A DNA stretch of 51,578 nt, from positions 1 to 51,578 of the forward strand of contig CAZKGO010000026.1 in NCBI GenBank assembly GCA_964552235.1, in the 5' to 3' direction. Below, in pieces: positions 33,836-42,727 of the stretch. A model generated the notes under the pieces. It saw only the letters and a program-made list of their open reading frames with translations, was not told the origin of the DNA and searched no databases. Both the position numbers and the translations under genes were made by a program. The stretch's first letter is position 1. Every line of letters starts with the position of its first letter. This DNA is from CAVTHK01 sp964552235 (lineage in GTDB: Bacteria > Spirochaetota > Spirochaetia > SZUA-6 > CAVTHK01).

Positions 33836-34543
33836 ATGAAGATCGTTGGAATCGTCAGCAGCCCGCACGCCGACGGCAACACGGCCACTCTCGTGAGGGC
33901 GGCGCTGGGGGCGGCGGCCGCGGCCGGAGCCTCGGTCCGCGAGGTGTTCCTGCCTCGCCATCGCATCGAGCACTGCAACGCGTGCAACGCCTGTCTGGGG
34001 GCGGGCCGCTGCCCGATCGCAGACGACTTCGAGGCGGTCAAGGCGATCCTGGCAGACGCCGACGGCATCATCCTGAGCTCGCCGACCTACGGGGCGGCTC
34101 CCTGCGCGCGGATCCGGGCCCTGTTCGACCGCCTCGGCCAGCTCGCCTTCCTCTCCTCGTTCGTCGGCGGCAAGTACGTGGCGGCGATCGCCGCGGCGGG
34201 CAGCTTCGGCGCCGGCAAGACCGCAAAGGAGCTGGCGGGAATCGCCCGGTCTTCGGTCCTGCAGCGGGCCCGCGTCTCGGGCACGCTCGCCGTCACCCTG
34301 CGGGGCAGGCACGTGTCGCAGATGCCGGCTGCCCTCGGCAGCGCCCGCAGGCTCGGCCGCCGCATGGCGCATGACATCGCGGTCGGCAGGCGCTACCCGC
34401 TTCAAGGGCTCGCCGCGTGGCTGCTCACCTCGCTCGTCATCGGCCCCGCCATCAGGAGGCACGTGGTCGCCAACCGTGACGGCGCCCTGAAGGGGGTCTA
34501 CGCGGAGCTGGTGCGCAAGGGACTCCTCGGGCGCGCGGCCTGA
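33836..34543 (+). CDS. NADPH-dependent FMN reductase / iron-sulfur flavoprotein-like
   Basis: 235 residues. GGAGG lies 7 nt upstream of ATG 33836. The flavodoxin-like fold begins KIVGIVSSPHADGNTATLVR with the FMN phosphate loop; CNACNACLGAGRC (about 43-55) is the cysteine motif of iron-sulfur flavoproteins, and SSPTYGAAPCARIRALFDRL follows. The second half contains a hydrophobic stretch (LAAWLLTSLVIGPAI). Likely reduces quinones or other electron acceptors; partner unknown. Monocistronic, divergent from the response regulator. Confidence 0.85.
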   Translation: MKIVGIVSSPHADGNTATLVRAALGAAAAAGASVREVFLPRHRIEHCNACNACLGAGRCPIADDFEAVKAILADADGIILSSPTYGAAPCARIRALFDRLGQLAFLSSFVGGKYVAAIAAAGSFGAGKTAKELAGIARSSVLQRARVSGTLAVTLRGRHVSQMPAALGSARRLGRRMAHDIAVGRRYPLQGLAAWLLTSLVIGPAIRRHVVANRDGALKGVYAELVRKGLLGRAA

Positions 34544-34652
34544 CCGGGGCTTCCCGGCAGCACACCTCGCCGCCGAGCCCGGGCAGGCCCGCTGGTTCGG
34601 TTGACTGCGCCGCAGGCTGCGCTCACGATGGCGGGCGAACAGGAGCTCGACT

Positions 34653-35441
34653 GTGGGCGACGTCGTACCGCAGCTCGTCGCCGAGGCGATCCGGGACATG
34701 GCTCCGCTGCTCGAGAGGCTCGCGGAAGGACGCCATGCCGTGGCTCTCGGCGGCTCGATCGGGAAGGGGGCCAACGACGCTGGGTCGGACCTGGACTTCA
34801 GGTTCTTCTACGACGCCCTCGCCTCCGATCAGGAACTGCTCGAGGCCGCCCGCGCCGGGATCCGCTCCTGCATCGCGTCGTGGGGCGGGCGCGGCGTGGT
34901 GATCGACGGTTGCTGGCCGCGCCGGATCGCCGACGTCGAAGCGACCATGGAGAGCCAGCTCGCCGGCGGCGACCCGCTGCCCTTTACGTGGACGATCTGG
35001 GGCTACCACGCGCTCACCGACCTCGCCCATCTCATGGTGGTGAGCGACCGTTGGGGCGCAATCGCGGGCTGGAAGGATCGGCTGCGGGTCTATCCCGCGA
35101 CCCTCAAGGCCGCGATCATCGAGACGCACCTCAAGGAGCTGCGCTACTGGCGCGAGGACCATCACTACCGGCACAAGGCCGATCGGGGCGGCGCGGTCTT
35201 CTGCTGCGGCCTGGCTGCCAAGCTGATCCCCTCGCTTATGCAGATCCTGTTCGCCCTCAACGAGACCTGGTACCCGGGCGACGGCAGGAACCTCGAGCAC
35301 GCGCGCGGCTTCGCGATCGCGCCCCGCGATCTGGAGGCGCGAGTCAAGGGCCTGCTCTTTCTGCCCGGCGCAGGGGACGCCCCGGCCAGGCAGCGCCAGG
35401 CGCTCGTGGCCCTGATCGACGACGTGCTCGGCCTCGTTTAG
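34653..35441 (+). CDS. DUF4037-like nucleotidyltransferase
   Basis: 262 residues, GTG start with AGGAG 6 nt upstream. GGSIGKGANDAGSDLDFRFF (about 31-50) is the nucleotidyltransferase GS-x-D-x-D active site. The rest is helical, with KAAIIETHLKELRYWREDHH and a CGLAAKLIPSLMQILFALNE helix that resembles the DUF4037 C-terminal domain. A TTGACT box (34601-34606) with weak CACGAT 17 bp on may be the promoter. Such proteins are distant relatives of kanamycin nucleotidyltransferase; target unknown. Confidence 0.75.
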   Translation: MGDVVPQLVAEAIRDMAPLLERLAEGRHAVALGGSIGKGANDAGSDLDFRFFYDALASDQELLEAARAGIRSCIASWGGRGVVIDGCWPRRIADVEATMESQLAGGDPLPFTWTIWGYHALTDLAHLMVVSDRWGAIAGWKDRLRVYPATLKAAIIETHLKELRYWREDHHYRHKADRGGAVFCCGLAAKLIPSLMQILFALNETWYPGDGRNLEHARGFAIAPRDLEARVKGLLFLPGAGDAPARQRQALVALIDDVLGLV

Positions 35442-35452
35442 GGCCGCGCAGC

Positions 35453-36772
35453 CTACGCCAGCAGCTCCGTCATCGGGGCGCCGTCGGCATGGGTCAACGG
35501 TACGCCAAGGAGCTTCGCAAAGGTCGGCGCCGCGTCCACGATGGGCCTGCGTTCGAGCACCGCGCCCTCTTTGAAACCGGGGCCCTTGGCCACGAAGACC
35601 GGCTGGGGACCCTTGTCGGGCAGATAGCCGTGCGTCGCGGTGCCGAAGCGGAAGTCCGAAACGTCCATGTTCTGGATCACGGGCCTCACGCAGGAATCGC
35701 TGAAGGACGTGTAGCCGTCGGTCTCGAGCACGAACGAGAAGCCGCCGTCGAGGCGTTCCTTCTCCTTGACCTCGTCCCGGGTGAACACCTCGGAAAAGCC
35801 GTAGATGCCCTCGTCGCGCATCCGCTTCAGCAGCGCGTACACCTGCCGGGAGGTCTTCCTATCGCCGGGGTCCTTGAGGAACACCATGGTCGACATGGCA
35901 TTGGAGAAGCAATAGGCCCTGTAATCGAGCACCTTTCCTTGGGGCGACACATCGATCAGGCCCTCGTCGGCCAGGAACACGTTGGGCTTGATGACCCGGG
36001 CCAGGTTCATCTGGCCGTGGTCGCTCATCATCACGACGTTGGTGTCGGCGAGCGCTCCCGCATCCTCGACCGCCGACATCAGCTGGCCGAACCACTGGTC
36101 GACCTTGGCGAGACCGTCGGTGACGGCGTCGTTGAAGAGCCCGTGCTTGTGCCGCGCGTGGTCGATGTAGGCGTTGTGGACGAACATCACGTCGGGGCCG
36201 TGCGAGCGGATGATGTCGGCCGCGCAGGCGACGAGGAAGTTGTCGATGAACGGCTGCCTGGCCACGTTCTTCTTGCCGGTCTTGACGTAGGTGTCGGGCA
36301 GGAACCTGGCGTTCCTCTGGATGATCGCGATCACCTCGTCGCTGGATCCCACGTCCCTGAAGGAACTCTCCAGCGTGTCGCCGGGAAAGGGCATCCAGTA
36401 CTCGTTGACGAGGTAGTCGATGTCGGGGTGGCAGCCGGTCACCGGCCAGAAGACGGCGGCCGTGGAGTAGCCTCTCGTCTTGGCGGCGGTGAAGATGTCC
36501 GGGACCTTGACCGACTGGTGGTACCACTCCCAGATGTCTTCCCTGTTTTCGGTGGCGAACTTGAAGTTGGTCCAGAGGCCGTGCCTGTCGGGATAGCAGC
36601 CGGTGGCGATGCTCACGGGAGCGGGGTACGTGACCGACGGGTAGACCGTACGCAGCCGCCGGACCTCGCTTGCTCCGCGCAGATGCTTCTTGAAGTTGGC
36701 GAGGGTGCTCAGGTGCGCGATGTCCTCGCGCACGAGGGCATCCACGGAAAAGACCAGGAGCTTGTTCTTCAC
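35453..36772 (-). CDS. Nucleotide pyrophosphatase/phosphodiesterase-type phosphatase (alkaline phosphatase superfamily)
   Basis: 439 residues from GTG 36772 with GGGAG upstream. Metal and nucleophile residues are in order: Asp11 (VFSVDAL), nucleophile Thr48 in YPSVTYPAPVSIATG, Asp and His in YIDHARHKHG, Asp-His in MSDHGQ and a late His in ATHGY. No signal peptide, so it is cytoplasmic. The family cleaves phosphodiesters, phosphonates or sulfates; the exact substrate is open. A second enzyme of the same superfamily lies at 50200-51312. Confidence 0.88.
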   Translation of the reverse strand: MKNKLLVFSVDALVREDIAHLSTLANFKKHLRGASEVRRLRTVYPSVTYPAPVSIATGCYPDRHGLWTNFKFATENREDIWEWYHQSVKVPDIFTAAKTRGYSTAAVFWPVTGCHPDIDYLVNEYWMPFPGDTLESSFRDVGSSDEVIAIIQRNARFLPDTYVKTGKKNVARQPFIDNFLVACAADIIRSHGPDVMFVHNAYIDHARHKHGLFNDAVTDGLAKVDQWFGQLMSAVEDAGALADTNVVMMSDHGQMNLARVIKPNVFLADEGLIDVSPQGKVLDYRAYCFSNAMSTMVFLKDPGDRKTSRQVYALLKRMRDEGIYGFSEVFTRDEVKEKERLDGGFSFVLETDGYTSFSDSCVRPVIQNMDVSDFRFGTATHGYLPDKGPQPVFVAKGPGFKEGAVLERRPIVDAAPTFAKLLGVPLTHADGAPMTELLA

Positions 36773-36888
36773 TGGTGCACTCCCTGCAACCGTGAGGCGC
36801 CCGCGGGCCGACGGCGCCCCTGTCGGAGGCGCTCCTCTTCTACAAGCGCTGCCGTTGCGGCGTCAAGACGCCCGGCGGCAGTGCGGCG

Positions 36889-36917
36889 TTGACTCCGCGG
36901 CCCCGCTCGCCTAGTAT
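36889..36917 (+). promoter_or_regulatory. Promoter of the glutamine synthetase gene, leaderless
   Basis: TTGACT (36889-36894) and TAGTAT (36912-36917) with a 17-bp spacer; ATG 36927 follows after 9 nt with no ribosome site. The expected transcript has a leader of about 3 nt. Confidence 0.65.
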
Positions 36918-36926
36918 CCAGGCCTG

Positions 36927-38819
36927 ATGAAGAACCTGCTGTACCTCATCCCCGAATCGGACCGGAACCCGGCGGGGCTCAAGGGACACCTGGAGGCGCA
37001 CCCGGAAATCCGCTTCGTGTCGCTGTCGGGCGTCGACCTCGGCGGCAACGACACCGACGAGCGCATCCCCGTGGCGAACTTCGTCGATCACATCGACGCG
37101 TACCTGTCGGGCGGCATCCAGACCGACGGCTCCAGCGTCGTGCTGCCGGGCATCGCCACGCTCAACAATGGCAAGGTGGACCTCGTCGCCGACCCCGAGG
37201 TCAACTGGTACGTCGACTACAACGGCGAGCTCGTCGATCCCGACCTCGGGCTGCCGGTGGGCACGCTGCGCATCCCGAGCTTTCTCAAGCACGACGGCAG
37301 CTTCGTCGACTCGCGCTCGACGCTCAAGCGGGCGGTGGAAAGCTCGCAGCGTCGCCTGCTCGCCCTGCTGCGCGAGCACCCGGCGGTCGCCCGGGCGGCC
37401 GGCGTCGATCCCGACTCGGTGGCGAGCCTGCGGTTCTTCGCGGCCACCGAGCTGGAGTTCTGGGTGCGCACGCCGGGCAGCACCATCGAGACCGAGCAGC
37501 TTTCAGTGTCGCAGGTCCTGCAGGAGTCGTACTGGAAGCGGACCAAGGGAGCGGTGCGCTCGGCCCTCGAGCTCTCGCTCATGCTCCTGGAAAAGTACGG
37601 CCTGGCGCCGGAGATGGGCCACAAGGAGGTGGGCGGCGTCAAGGCCACGGTGACCGGGCAGGGCGGCTTTGCCGACATCATGGAGCAGCTGGAGGTCGAC
37701 TGGAGATTCGCCCCGGCGCTGCAGGCCGCCGACAACGAGCTCCTGGCGCGCATCATGATCAAGGAAACCTTCCGCAGGCACGGCCTGGAGGCGACCTTCA
37801 TGGCCAAGCCGATGGATCTGGTGGCGGGAAGCGGCGAGCACACGCACGTGAACATCGTGGCGAAGATGCGCGACGGGTCGCGCCGGAACCTGTTCGCCCC
37901 GTCGGACATGCGCGTCGACTTTCTGGGTCCCCTGGGCTGGGGCGCGCTCATGGGGCTGCTGCGCAACTGGGAGGCCGTCGGCGCCTTTGTCAGCGCCTCC
38001 AACGACGCCTTTAACCGGCTGCGACCCGGGTTCGAGGCGCCTGTTTCCATCGTGGCATCCACCGGCCGGGACGTGAGCCAGCCCTCGCGCAACCGCACCG
38101 TGCTGGTGGGGCTGCTGCGTGACATGGACAACCCGCTGTCGACGCGCTTCGAAATCCGCGCGCCGAACCCCCACACCAACACCTACCTGGCCCTGGCGGC
38201 CTTCTACCAGGCGATGATGGACGGCATGGCCTGGGCGGTCGGCAGCGGGCAGTCGACGGCCGAGCTGCAGGCAGGGCTGTTCAAGGCGCCCGGCGCGGCC
38301 CACCCCTACCTCGAGCGCGAGCGCGCCTACCGCAGCGAGGAGGACGTCTTCGAGGACTACGACGAGCGGGAGCGCGAGCGGCTGTTCGGCCGGCCGCCGG
38401 CGACCGTCTGGGAGACGCTGGCGAACCTCGACGCTCATCCCCACAAGACCGCGGTGCTCTCGGCCGACGGGGTCTTTGCGCCGCAGCTCATCGAGTCCTA
38501 CCGCAAAGCCGCTCTGCTGCGCTGGACCATGGAGCTGTCGAGCCGCATCGTGCCCAACAACGCCAAGATCGTGCACGCCTGCGTGCGCCTGCAGGGCGAG
38601 AACCGGCTCGACAGGCAGCGCTGGCGGCGCATCGAGGCGCTGCGGCAGCAACTGGCGCGCGACGACGTCGGATCCAAGTCGCTGTTCACGCGCATCCGCG
38701 AGGCGGTGGCCGCAGGCGAGCACGCGGCGGTCTCGGCGCTGCAGATCGAGATGGCCGCCAGGATGAGCGAGCTGACCGGCCTGTACCGGCTGTACCGCAG
38801 GAACATCGAGCCGACGTAG
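36927..38819 (+). CDS. glnA: Glutamine synthetase, long form
   Basis: 630 residues against about 450 for the common GSI enzyme. Catalytic landmarks are present: RFFAATELEFWVR (metal Glu), GHKEVGG, MAKPMDL and GSGEHTHVN, NAFNRL-like SNDAFNRLRPGFEAP, and STRFEIRAPNPHTNTYLALA for metal and glutamate binding. An additional C-terminal helical region of about 140 residues follows (HKTAVLSADGVFAPQLIES onward). It makes glutamine from glutamate and ammonia. It has its own leaderless promoter and no nitrogen-regulatory gene next to it. Confidence 0.92.
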   Translation: MKNLLYLIPESDRNPAGLKGHLEAHPEIRFVSLSGVDLGGNDTDERIPVANFVDHIDAYLSGGIQTDGSSVVLPGIATLNNGKVDLVADPEVNWYVDYNGELVDPDLGLPVGTLRIPSFLKHDGSFVDSRSTLKRAVESSQRRLLALLREHPAVARAAGVDPDSVASLRFFAATELEFWVRTPGSTIETEQLSVSQVLQESYWKRTKGAVRSALELSLMLLEKYGLAPEMGHKEVGGVKATVTGQGGFADIMEQLEVDWRFAPALQAADNELLARIMIKETFRRHGLEATFMAKPMDLVAGSGEHTHVNIVAKMRDGSRRNLFAPSDMRVDFLGPLGWGALMGLLRNWEAVGAFVSASNDAFNRLRPGFEAPVSIVASTGRDVSQPSRNRTVLVGLLRDMDNPLSTRFEIRAPNPHTNTYLALAAFYQAMMDGMAWAVGSGQSTAELQAGLFKAPGAAHPYLERERAYRSEEDVFEDYDERERERLFGRPPATVWETLANLDAHPHKTAVLSADGVFAPQLIESYRKAALLRWTMELSSRIVPNNAKIVHACVRLQGENRLDRQRWRRIEALRQQLARDDVGSKSLFTRIREAVAAGEHAAVSALQIEMAARMSELTGLYRLYRRNIEPT

Positions 38820-38832
38820 CGGCGCGCGGCCC

Positions 38833-38862
38833 TTGCGCTGCGGTCGCGGCGCGGCGTATGGT
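38833..38862 (+). promoter_or_regulatory. Possible promoter overlapping the annotated start at 38858
   Basis: TTGCGC (38833-38838) and TATGGT (38857-38862), spacer 18 bp. The -10 contains the ATG at 38858. If this promoter is used, translation must begin at the in-frame GTG 38885 instead. Confidence 0.4.
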
Positions 38863-40153
38863 GGTCGCAGCGACAGGGGCGCTCGTGGCCTTCATTCTAG
38901 TACTGTACCTTCTGCTGGCAGCCGCTCCCGCCCATGCCTACCTCGATCCGGGCACGGGCAGCCTCCTCCTGTACGCCCTGGTGGGAATCGCCACCACGCT
39001 GCTGTTCGCCCTGAGGAACCTGTGGTACGGCTTGAAAGGCAGGGCGCTGCTCTCGAGGAGCGTCTCGATCTCCAGCGCCCTGCCGGACGTCGTCTTCCAT
39101 TCGGAGGGCGGCAAGTACTGGCAGGTCTTCCAGCCCGTGATCGCGGCCCTCGAGCGCGAGGGGGTCGCCTGCGCGTACGTCACCCCCGACGCGGCCGATC
39201 CGGCCCTGGCGTGGAAGGGGCGCGGGTTCACCGCCGTGCATCCGGGCAGGGAGCTGATGACCATCGCCCACATGAACGCGGCGCGCACCGCTCTGGTCGT
39301 CTCCAGCACTCCGAACCTCGACGTGTACATGCTCAAGCGCTCCCGCCAGGTCAGGCACTACACCCACCTGTTCCACGCGCCGACGGACGTGGCGTTCTAC
39401 GAGAAGTTCGCCTTTGACTGGTACGACTCGCTGCTGACCGTGGGCCCGTTCCAGGAGCGGAGCGTGCGCGAGCTGGAGCGCAGGCGCGGCCTGCCGGCCA
39501 AGCGGCTCTTCGAAACCGGATGCACGTACTACGACTACATGCTGCAGGAAAGGCGGGACGACGGGCACGGCGACGGGCACCCGTTCACGGTGCTCTACGC
39601 CCCCGCGTGGGGCGGGCGCAGCTCGATCCTCAAGTACGGAACGGCGATCCTCGACGCGCTGGCGGAGGCGGGGGTGCGCACGATCTTCAGGCCGCACCCG
39701 CAGTTCTACGTGTCGCACGTGCAGATCATCAGGGATATCGAGCGGCGCTTCGCCGGCAGCTCCACGGTGGAGATCGACACCAACAGGACGGGCACCGCGA
39801 GCATGCGCAGGTCCGACGTGATGATCAGCGACCTGTCGGGCGTTCTTTTCGATTACGCCTTCCTGTTCGAGCGGCCCATCATCCTGGCCAACGCCGACTC
39901 CGACGTCGGCGGTCAGGAAGCCGAGGACCTCAGCGGCGAGATCTGGGACGTGGCGATGAGCAAGAGGCTGGCCCGCTGCCTCGCCGAGGAGGAGATCGCT
40001 GCGGTGGCCCGCGTCGCCGCCGAGGCCGGCGCGGCCGGCGAGGAGACGCGGAGCAGGATCCGCCAGCTCAGGGACAAGGAACTCTTCAATTTCGGAAGCG
40101 CGGGAGCGGCGGCCGCGCGCAACATCTGCGCAATCCTGCGCGATATCGCCTGA
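38858..40153 (+). CDS. CDP-glycerol glycerophosphotransferase-like protein
   Basis: 431 residues as annotated; GTG 38885 is an alternative start that would remove nine residues. Two hydrophobic segments at the N-terminus flank a YLDPGTGS motif seen in many small membrane proteins. The large domain has HFAPTDVAFYEKFAFDWYDS-like HLFHAPTDVAFYEKF, LYAPAWGGRSSILKY, IFRPHPQFY and MISDLSGVLFDYAFLFERPI, the pattern of TagB/TagF-type transferases that move polyol phosphates to the cell envelope. Membrane-bound on the cytoplasmic side. Donor and acceptor unknown. Confidence 0.85.
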   Translation: MVVAATGALVAFILVLYLLLAAAPAHAYLDPGTGSLLLYALVGIATTLLFALRNLWYGLKGRALLSRSVSISSALPDVVFHSEGGKYWQVFQPVIAALEREGVACAYVTPDAADPALAWKGRGFTAVHPGRELMTIAHMNAARTALVVSSTPNLDVYMLKRSRQVRHYTHLFHAPTDVAFYEKFAFDWYDSLLTVGPFQERSVRELERRRGLPAKRLFETGCTYYDYMLQERRDDGHGDGHPFTVLYAPAWGGRSSILKYGTAILDALAEAGVRTIFRPHPQFYVSHVQIIRDIERRFAGSSTVEIDTNRTGTASMRRSDVMISDLSGVLFDYAFLFERPIILANADSDVGGQEAEDLSGEIWDVAMSKRLARCLAEEEIAAVARVAAEAGAAGEETRSRIRQLRDKELFNFGSAGAAAARNICAILRDIA

Positions 40154-40162
40154 GGCTCGGGT

Positions 40163-41257
40163 CTACACGGTCGATCGGGCGATCTGGCGCTCGTCGAGCT
40201 CGAGGCCCAGGCCCGGCTTTTCGGGGATGCGGAGCATGCCGTCTACGGGCCGCGGCGGGTCGACGAACAGCCGCTCGTCGACCTCGCTGTAGACCAGGAG
40301 GTTTTCCACCGCCGTCGCCGGCTTGAGCGCTGCCACAAGGTGCATGTGAACCAGGGGAATGCAGTGCGGCGCGAGCGGTACGTTCCACGCCTCGGCCATG
40401 GCCGCGATCTTGACCAGCTCCGTCACGCCTCCGCAGCGGCCGACATCGAGCTGCAGCACGTCGGCAGCGCCGCGCTCGAGCAGCTGCCGGGCGCCGGACT
40501 TGGTGTACTCGTGCTCGCCCGTGGCGACGGGGATCCGCAGGTCCCGCGCCACGCGGGCCAGCCCGTCGAGGTCGTCGGCGGGAACCGGTTCCTCGAACCA
40601 GGCGAGGTCGCAGTCCTCGAGCTGCAGGCCGACCCGCGTCGCGGTTCCCGCGTCCCAGGCGTTGTTGGCGTCGATCATGAGCTCGACCCCGTCGCCGATC
40701 TCCTTGCGCACCCTGCGCACGCGCGCCACGTCCTCGCGCGGCCGTCTGCCGGCAGCGATTCCGGTCTTGATCTTGATGCCGCGGTAGCCGGAGGCGACCA
40801 TCCGCTCGGCCTCCTCCACGAGCTCTTTTTCCGGGTAGGAGGTCCAGCCGCCGCTGCCGTAGACCGGCACCTGCGGGTTGCTGCCGCCGAGGAGGCGGAA
40901 CAGGGGCAGCCCGACGCTCTGCGCCTTCAGGTCCCAAAGGGCCGTGTCGACGATGCTCAGCGCGCAGAAGAACAGCCCCTTGCGCGTGATCCCCCGGTAG
41001 CGCTCGACGCACTCGTCCCACAGCGTCTCGGTCTCGAACGGCGAGCGGCCCTTGATGAGAGGAGCCAGGTACTCCTGCACGACCACGCGGATCGCCTCGC
41101 CCCCAACCTCGTAGGTCAGTCCGATGCCGCAGCGGCCGTCGTCGCTGCGGACCCTGGCGACGGTGTAGCCGACCCGGTTCATGGCCCAGGTGGAATCGGC
41201 GATCGTCCGCTGCTGGGGCACCCGGAAGAGGAACACATCGACCTGCTCGACCTTCAT
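40163..41257 (-). CDS. Mandelate racemase/muconate lactonizing enzyme family protein
   Basis: 364 residues, enolase superfamily. The catalytic Lys-x-Lys pair is Lys162/Lys164 (GIKIKTG), metal ligands Asp196 (IDANNAW), Glu222 (FEEP) and Glu248 (TGEH), and the catalytic acid His298 (APHCIP). This set fits sugar-acid dehydratases of the MR group. ATG 41257 has AGAGGAGC upstream and overlaps the end of a decayed isomerase gene. Likely dehydrates an aldonic or uronic acid. Confidence 0.9.
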   Translation of the reverse strand: MKVEQVDVFLFRVPQQRTIADSTWAMNRVGYTVARVRSDDGRCGIGLTYEVGGEAIRVVVQEYLAPLIKGRSPFETETLWDECVERYRGITRKGLFFCALSIVDTALWDLKAQSVGLPLFRLLGGSNPQVPVYGSGGWTSYPEKELVEEAERMVASGYRGIKIKTGIAAGRRPREDVARVRRVRKEIGDGVELMIDANNAWDAGTATRVGLQLEDCDLAWFEEPVPADDLDGLARVARDLRIPVATGEHEYTKSGARQLLERGAADVLQLDVGRCGGVTELVKIAAMAEAWNVPLAPHCIPLVHMHLVAALKPATAVENLLVYSEVDERLFVDPPRPVDGMLRIPEKPGLGLELDERQIARSTV

Positions 41258-41724
41258 GTCTCTGCTCCTCTCTCGGCGGCCGGGCGCCCGCGCGGCCGAT
41301 CGGCTTCGCCCCGGGAGCCAACCGGTCCGCGAGAGCCTTTTCCAGGGCGACGATGCGCTCGGGCGCTCGAGCCGTCATCGGTATCGTGTCGCTGTGCGCC
41401 GGCTCGCCTCTCGGTTCGAAGTTGAAGCTGCCCGCATAGCCGATCTCGCGCAGCATACGGAACACCTCGACCCACTGCAGGGTGTCCGATCATGCCTGCC
41501 TGCGGGTGGTCGATCCGGTCGAGAAAAGCCGCTCGATCCTGCACCCACAGCCCTGGAGCAGGGAAGTTCTCCACGGCAATCGCCGCGTCGGCTCCCTCGA
41601 CGTGCCTCGCCAGCTCCCCGAGGGTGCCCTCTCCGACCGGCCGGGCCTTCCAGAAGACCAGCGTGGAGATCGACCGGCGCTGCCTGATCTCTTCCGCAGT
41701 GTAGAACTCACTCTGCCCGTGCAT
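41254..41724 (-). pseudogene. Sugar phosphate isomerase/epimerase (TIM barrel), decayed
   Basis: From ATG 41724 the frame reads MHGQSEFYTAEEIRQRRSIS, then LGELARHVEGADAAIAVENF with the family AVEN motif and LDRIDHPQAGMIGH. In a second frame the end of the same fold appears: VEVFRMLREIGYAGSFNFEP and ERIVALEKALADRL. The first hundred or so residues and the metal-binding middle are gone, so both a deletion and a frameshift have occurred. The final stop of the first frame still overlaps the dehydratase ATG, a trace of an earlier operon. Confidence 0.65.
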
Positions 41725-41749
41725 GTGCGGCTCTTCCTGGCGGCGCTCT

Positions 41750-41875
41750 CTAGACCCGAATGCAGGCGGCAGTTCGTCCCGGCGCGATCTCTCTGATCTG
41801 CGGAACCACGGAGGCGCACTCCGGCGCCGCCCTGGGACAACGGCCGTGGAACACGCATCCCGCGATTCGGCCTCG
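41750..41875 (-). pseudogene. C-terminal end of an oligopeptide ABC transporter ATPase
   Basis: The codons read GCVFHGRCPRAAPECASVVP then QIREIAPGRTAACIRV and stop. This is the cysteine-containing tail (oligo_HPY-like) that ends DppD/OppF ATPases. Nothing else of that gene remains. The other bases of 41725-41998 show no coding signal. Confidence 0.6.
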
Positions 41876-41998
41876 GGGATGAAACCACGGCCGGCACACG
41901 TTGTCAACGAAAGAAAAGGTGCGAAAGAACATCCTCCTGCGCTCGTCGGTGGTCCCTCGGGCAACGATTCCCTGCGGGAAGCCCCGCTCGCAGGGCCG

Positions 41999-42721
41999 CT
42001 ACGGGCCGCCTGCGCCATCCGCAAGCAGCGCTTCGACCCAAAGCAGAGGCTGCAGGCTCCTGATGGTCGTTACCTGCCCGTCGCCCGCGGGCCAGTTGCG
42101 CCGCACCGAGTCGTGGCGGACCCATACCGGCCGCATGCCGGCCGCTCGGGCGCCGCGGATGTCGGTCTCCCAGTCGTCGCCGATGTAGACCGCCTCCTGC
42201 GGCCGCGCCTCCAGCCGACGCAGCGCTTCGAGGAAAGCATCCGGCGCCGGCTTGGCACGGATCCCGCCCTCCCCGCCGACCACGACGGCTTCGAAGTAGG
42301 GTTTCACCTCTGCAAAGGCGCCAAAGGAGAGCGCGCGGGAGCCGCTCTGGCTCTGCTGGTTGGTGACCATGCCGAGCCTGTAGCGGGGCTCGAGACCGGC
42401 GAGCACGGACAGGGTCTCGGGGAACAGCCGCATGCTCGCCTCGACCGTGGCCCAGTATTCGTCCTCCCAGAGGTCGAGGAGGCTGTCGTCACAGGCCCGG
42501 CCCAGGTTTGCGTAGACCTGCCTCCAGATCACGCGGCGCGAGAAACAGGATTCGGCGTGGAACCGCTTCCGTTGCCGGCGGTAGACCTCCAGGAACGCCT
42601 GCCAGTCGCCCGGGGCCGCGTGGGCAAAGATCTTGCGCTCGACGTCCTTTTCCGCCTGCCGAAAGCCGTCGGCGGCGCTGCCCAGCGTCTCCATGAAATC
42701 GAACAGGAGGACCTTGATCAT
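41999..42721 (-). CDS. HAD-superfamily hydrolase, atypical motif I
   Basis: 240 residues. Motif I LLFDFMETL has the nucleophile Asp8, but the +2 residue is Met10 instead of the Asp found in phosphatases; this is seen in dehalogenase-like members. Motif II is MVTNQQ, motif III Lys in RAKPAPDAF, motif IV GDDWETD. The cap is helical and inserted after motif I. It begins 6 nt after the acylating aldehyde dehydrogenase stop, as the last gene of the citrate-synthase-like operon. Its chemistry may be C-X bond cleavage instead of phosphate release. Confidence 0.85.
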   Translation of the reverse strand: MIKVLLFDFMETLGSAADGFRQAEKDVERKIFAHAAPGDWQAFLEVYRRQRKRFHAESCFSRRVIWRQVYANLGRACDDSLLDLWEDEYWATVEASMRLFPETLSVLAGLEPRYRLGMVTNQQSQSGSRALSFGAFAEVKPYFEAVVVGGEGGIRAKPAPDAFLEALRRLEARPQEAVYIGDDWETDIRGARAAGMRPVWVRHDSVRRNWPAGDGQVTTIRSLQPLLWVEALLADGAGGP

Positions 42722-42727
42722 CGTCTC

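Noticed and set aside
30723..33839. 1038-codon open frame on the plus strand opposite the histidine kinase
   Set aside because: It is the antisense shadow of a clear multi-domain kinase and response regulator; long open antisense frames are normal at this G+C content.
38858..38884. Certain translation start at ATG 38858
   Set aside because: The ATG is part of a possible -10 box; GTG 38885 is equally likely, so the start is left open rather than asserted.
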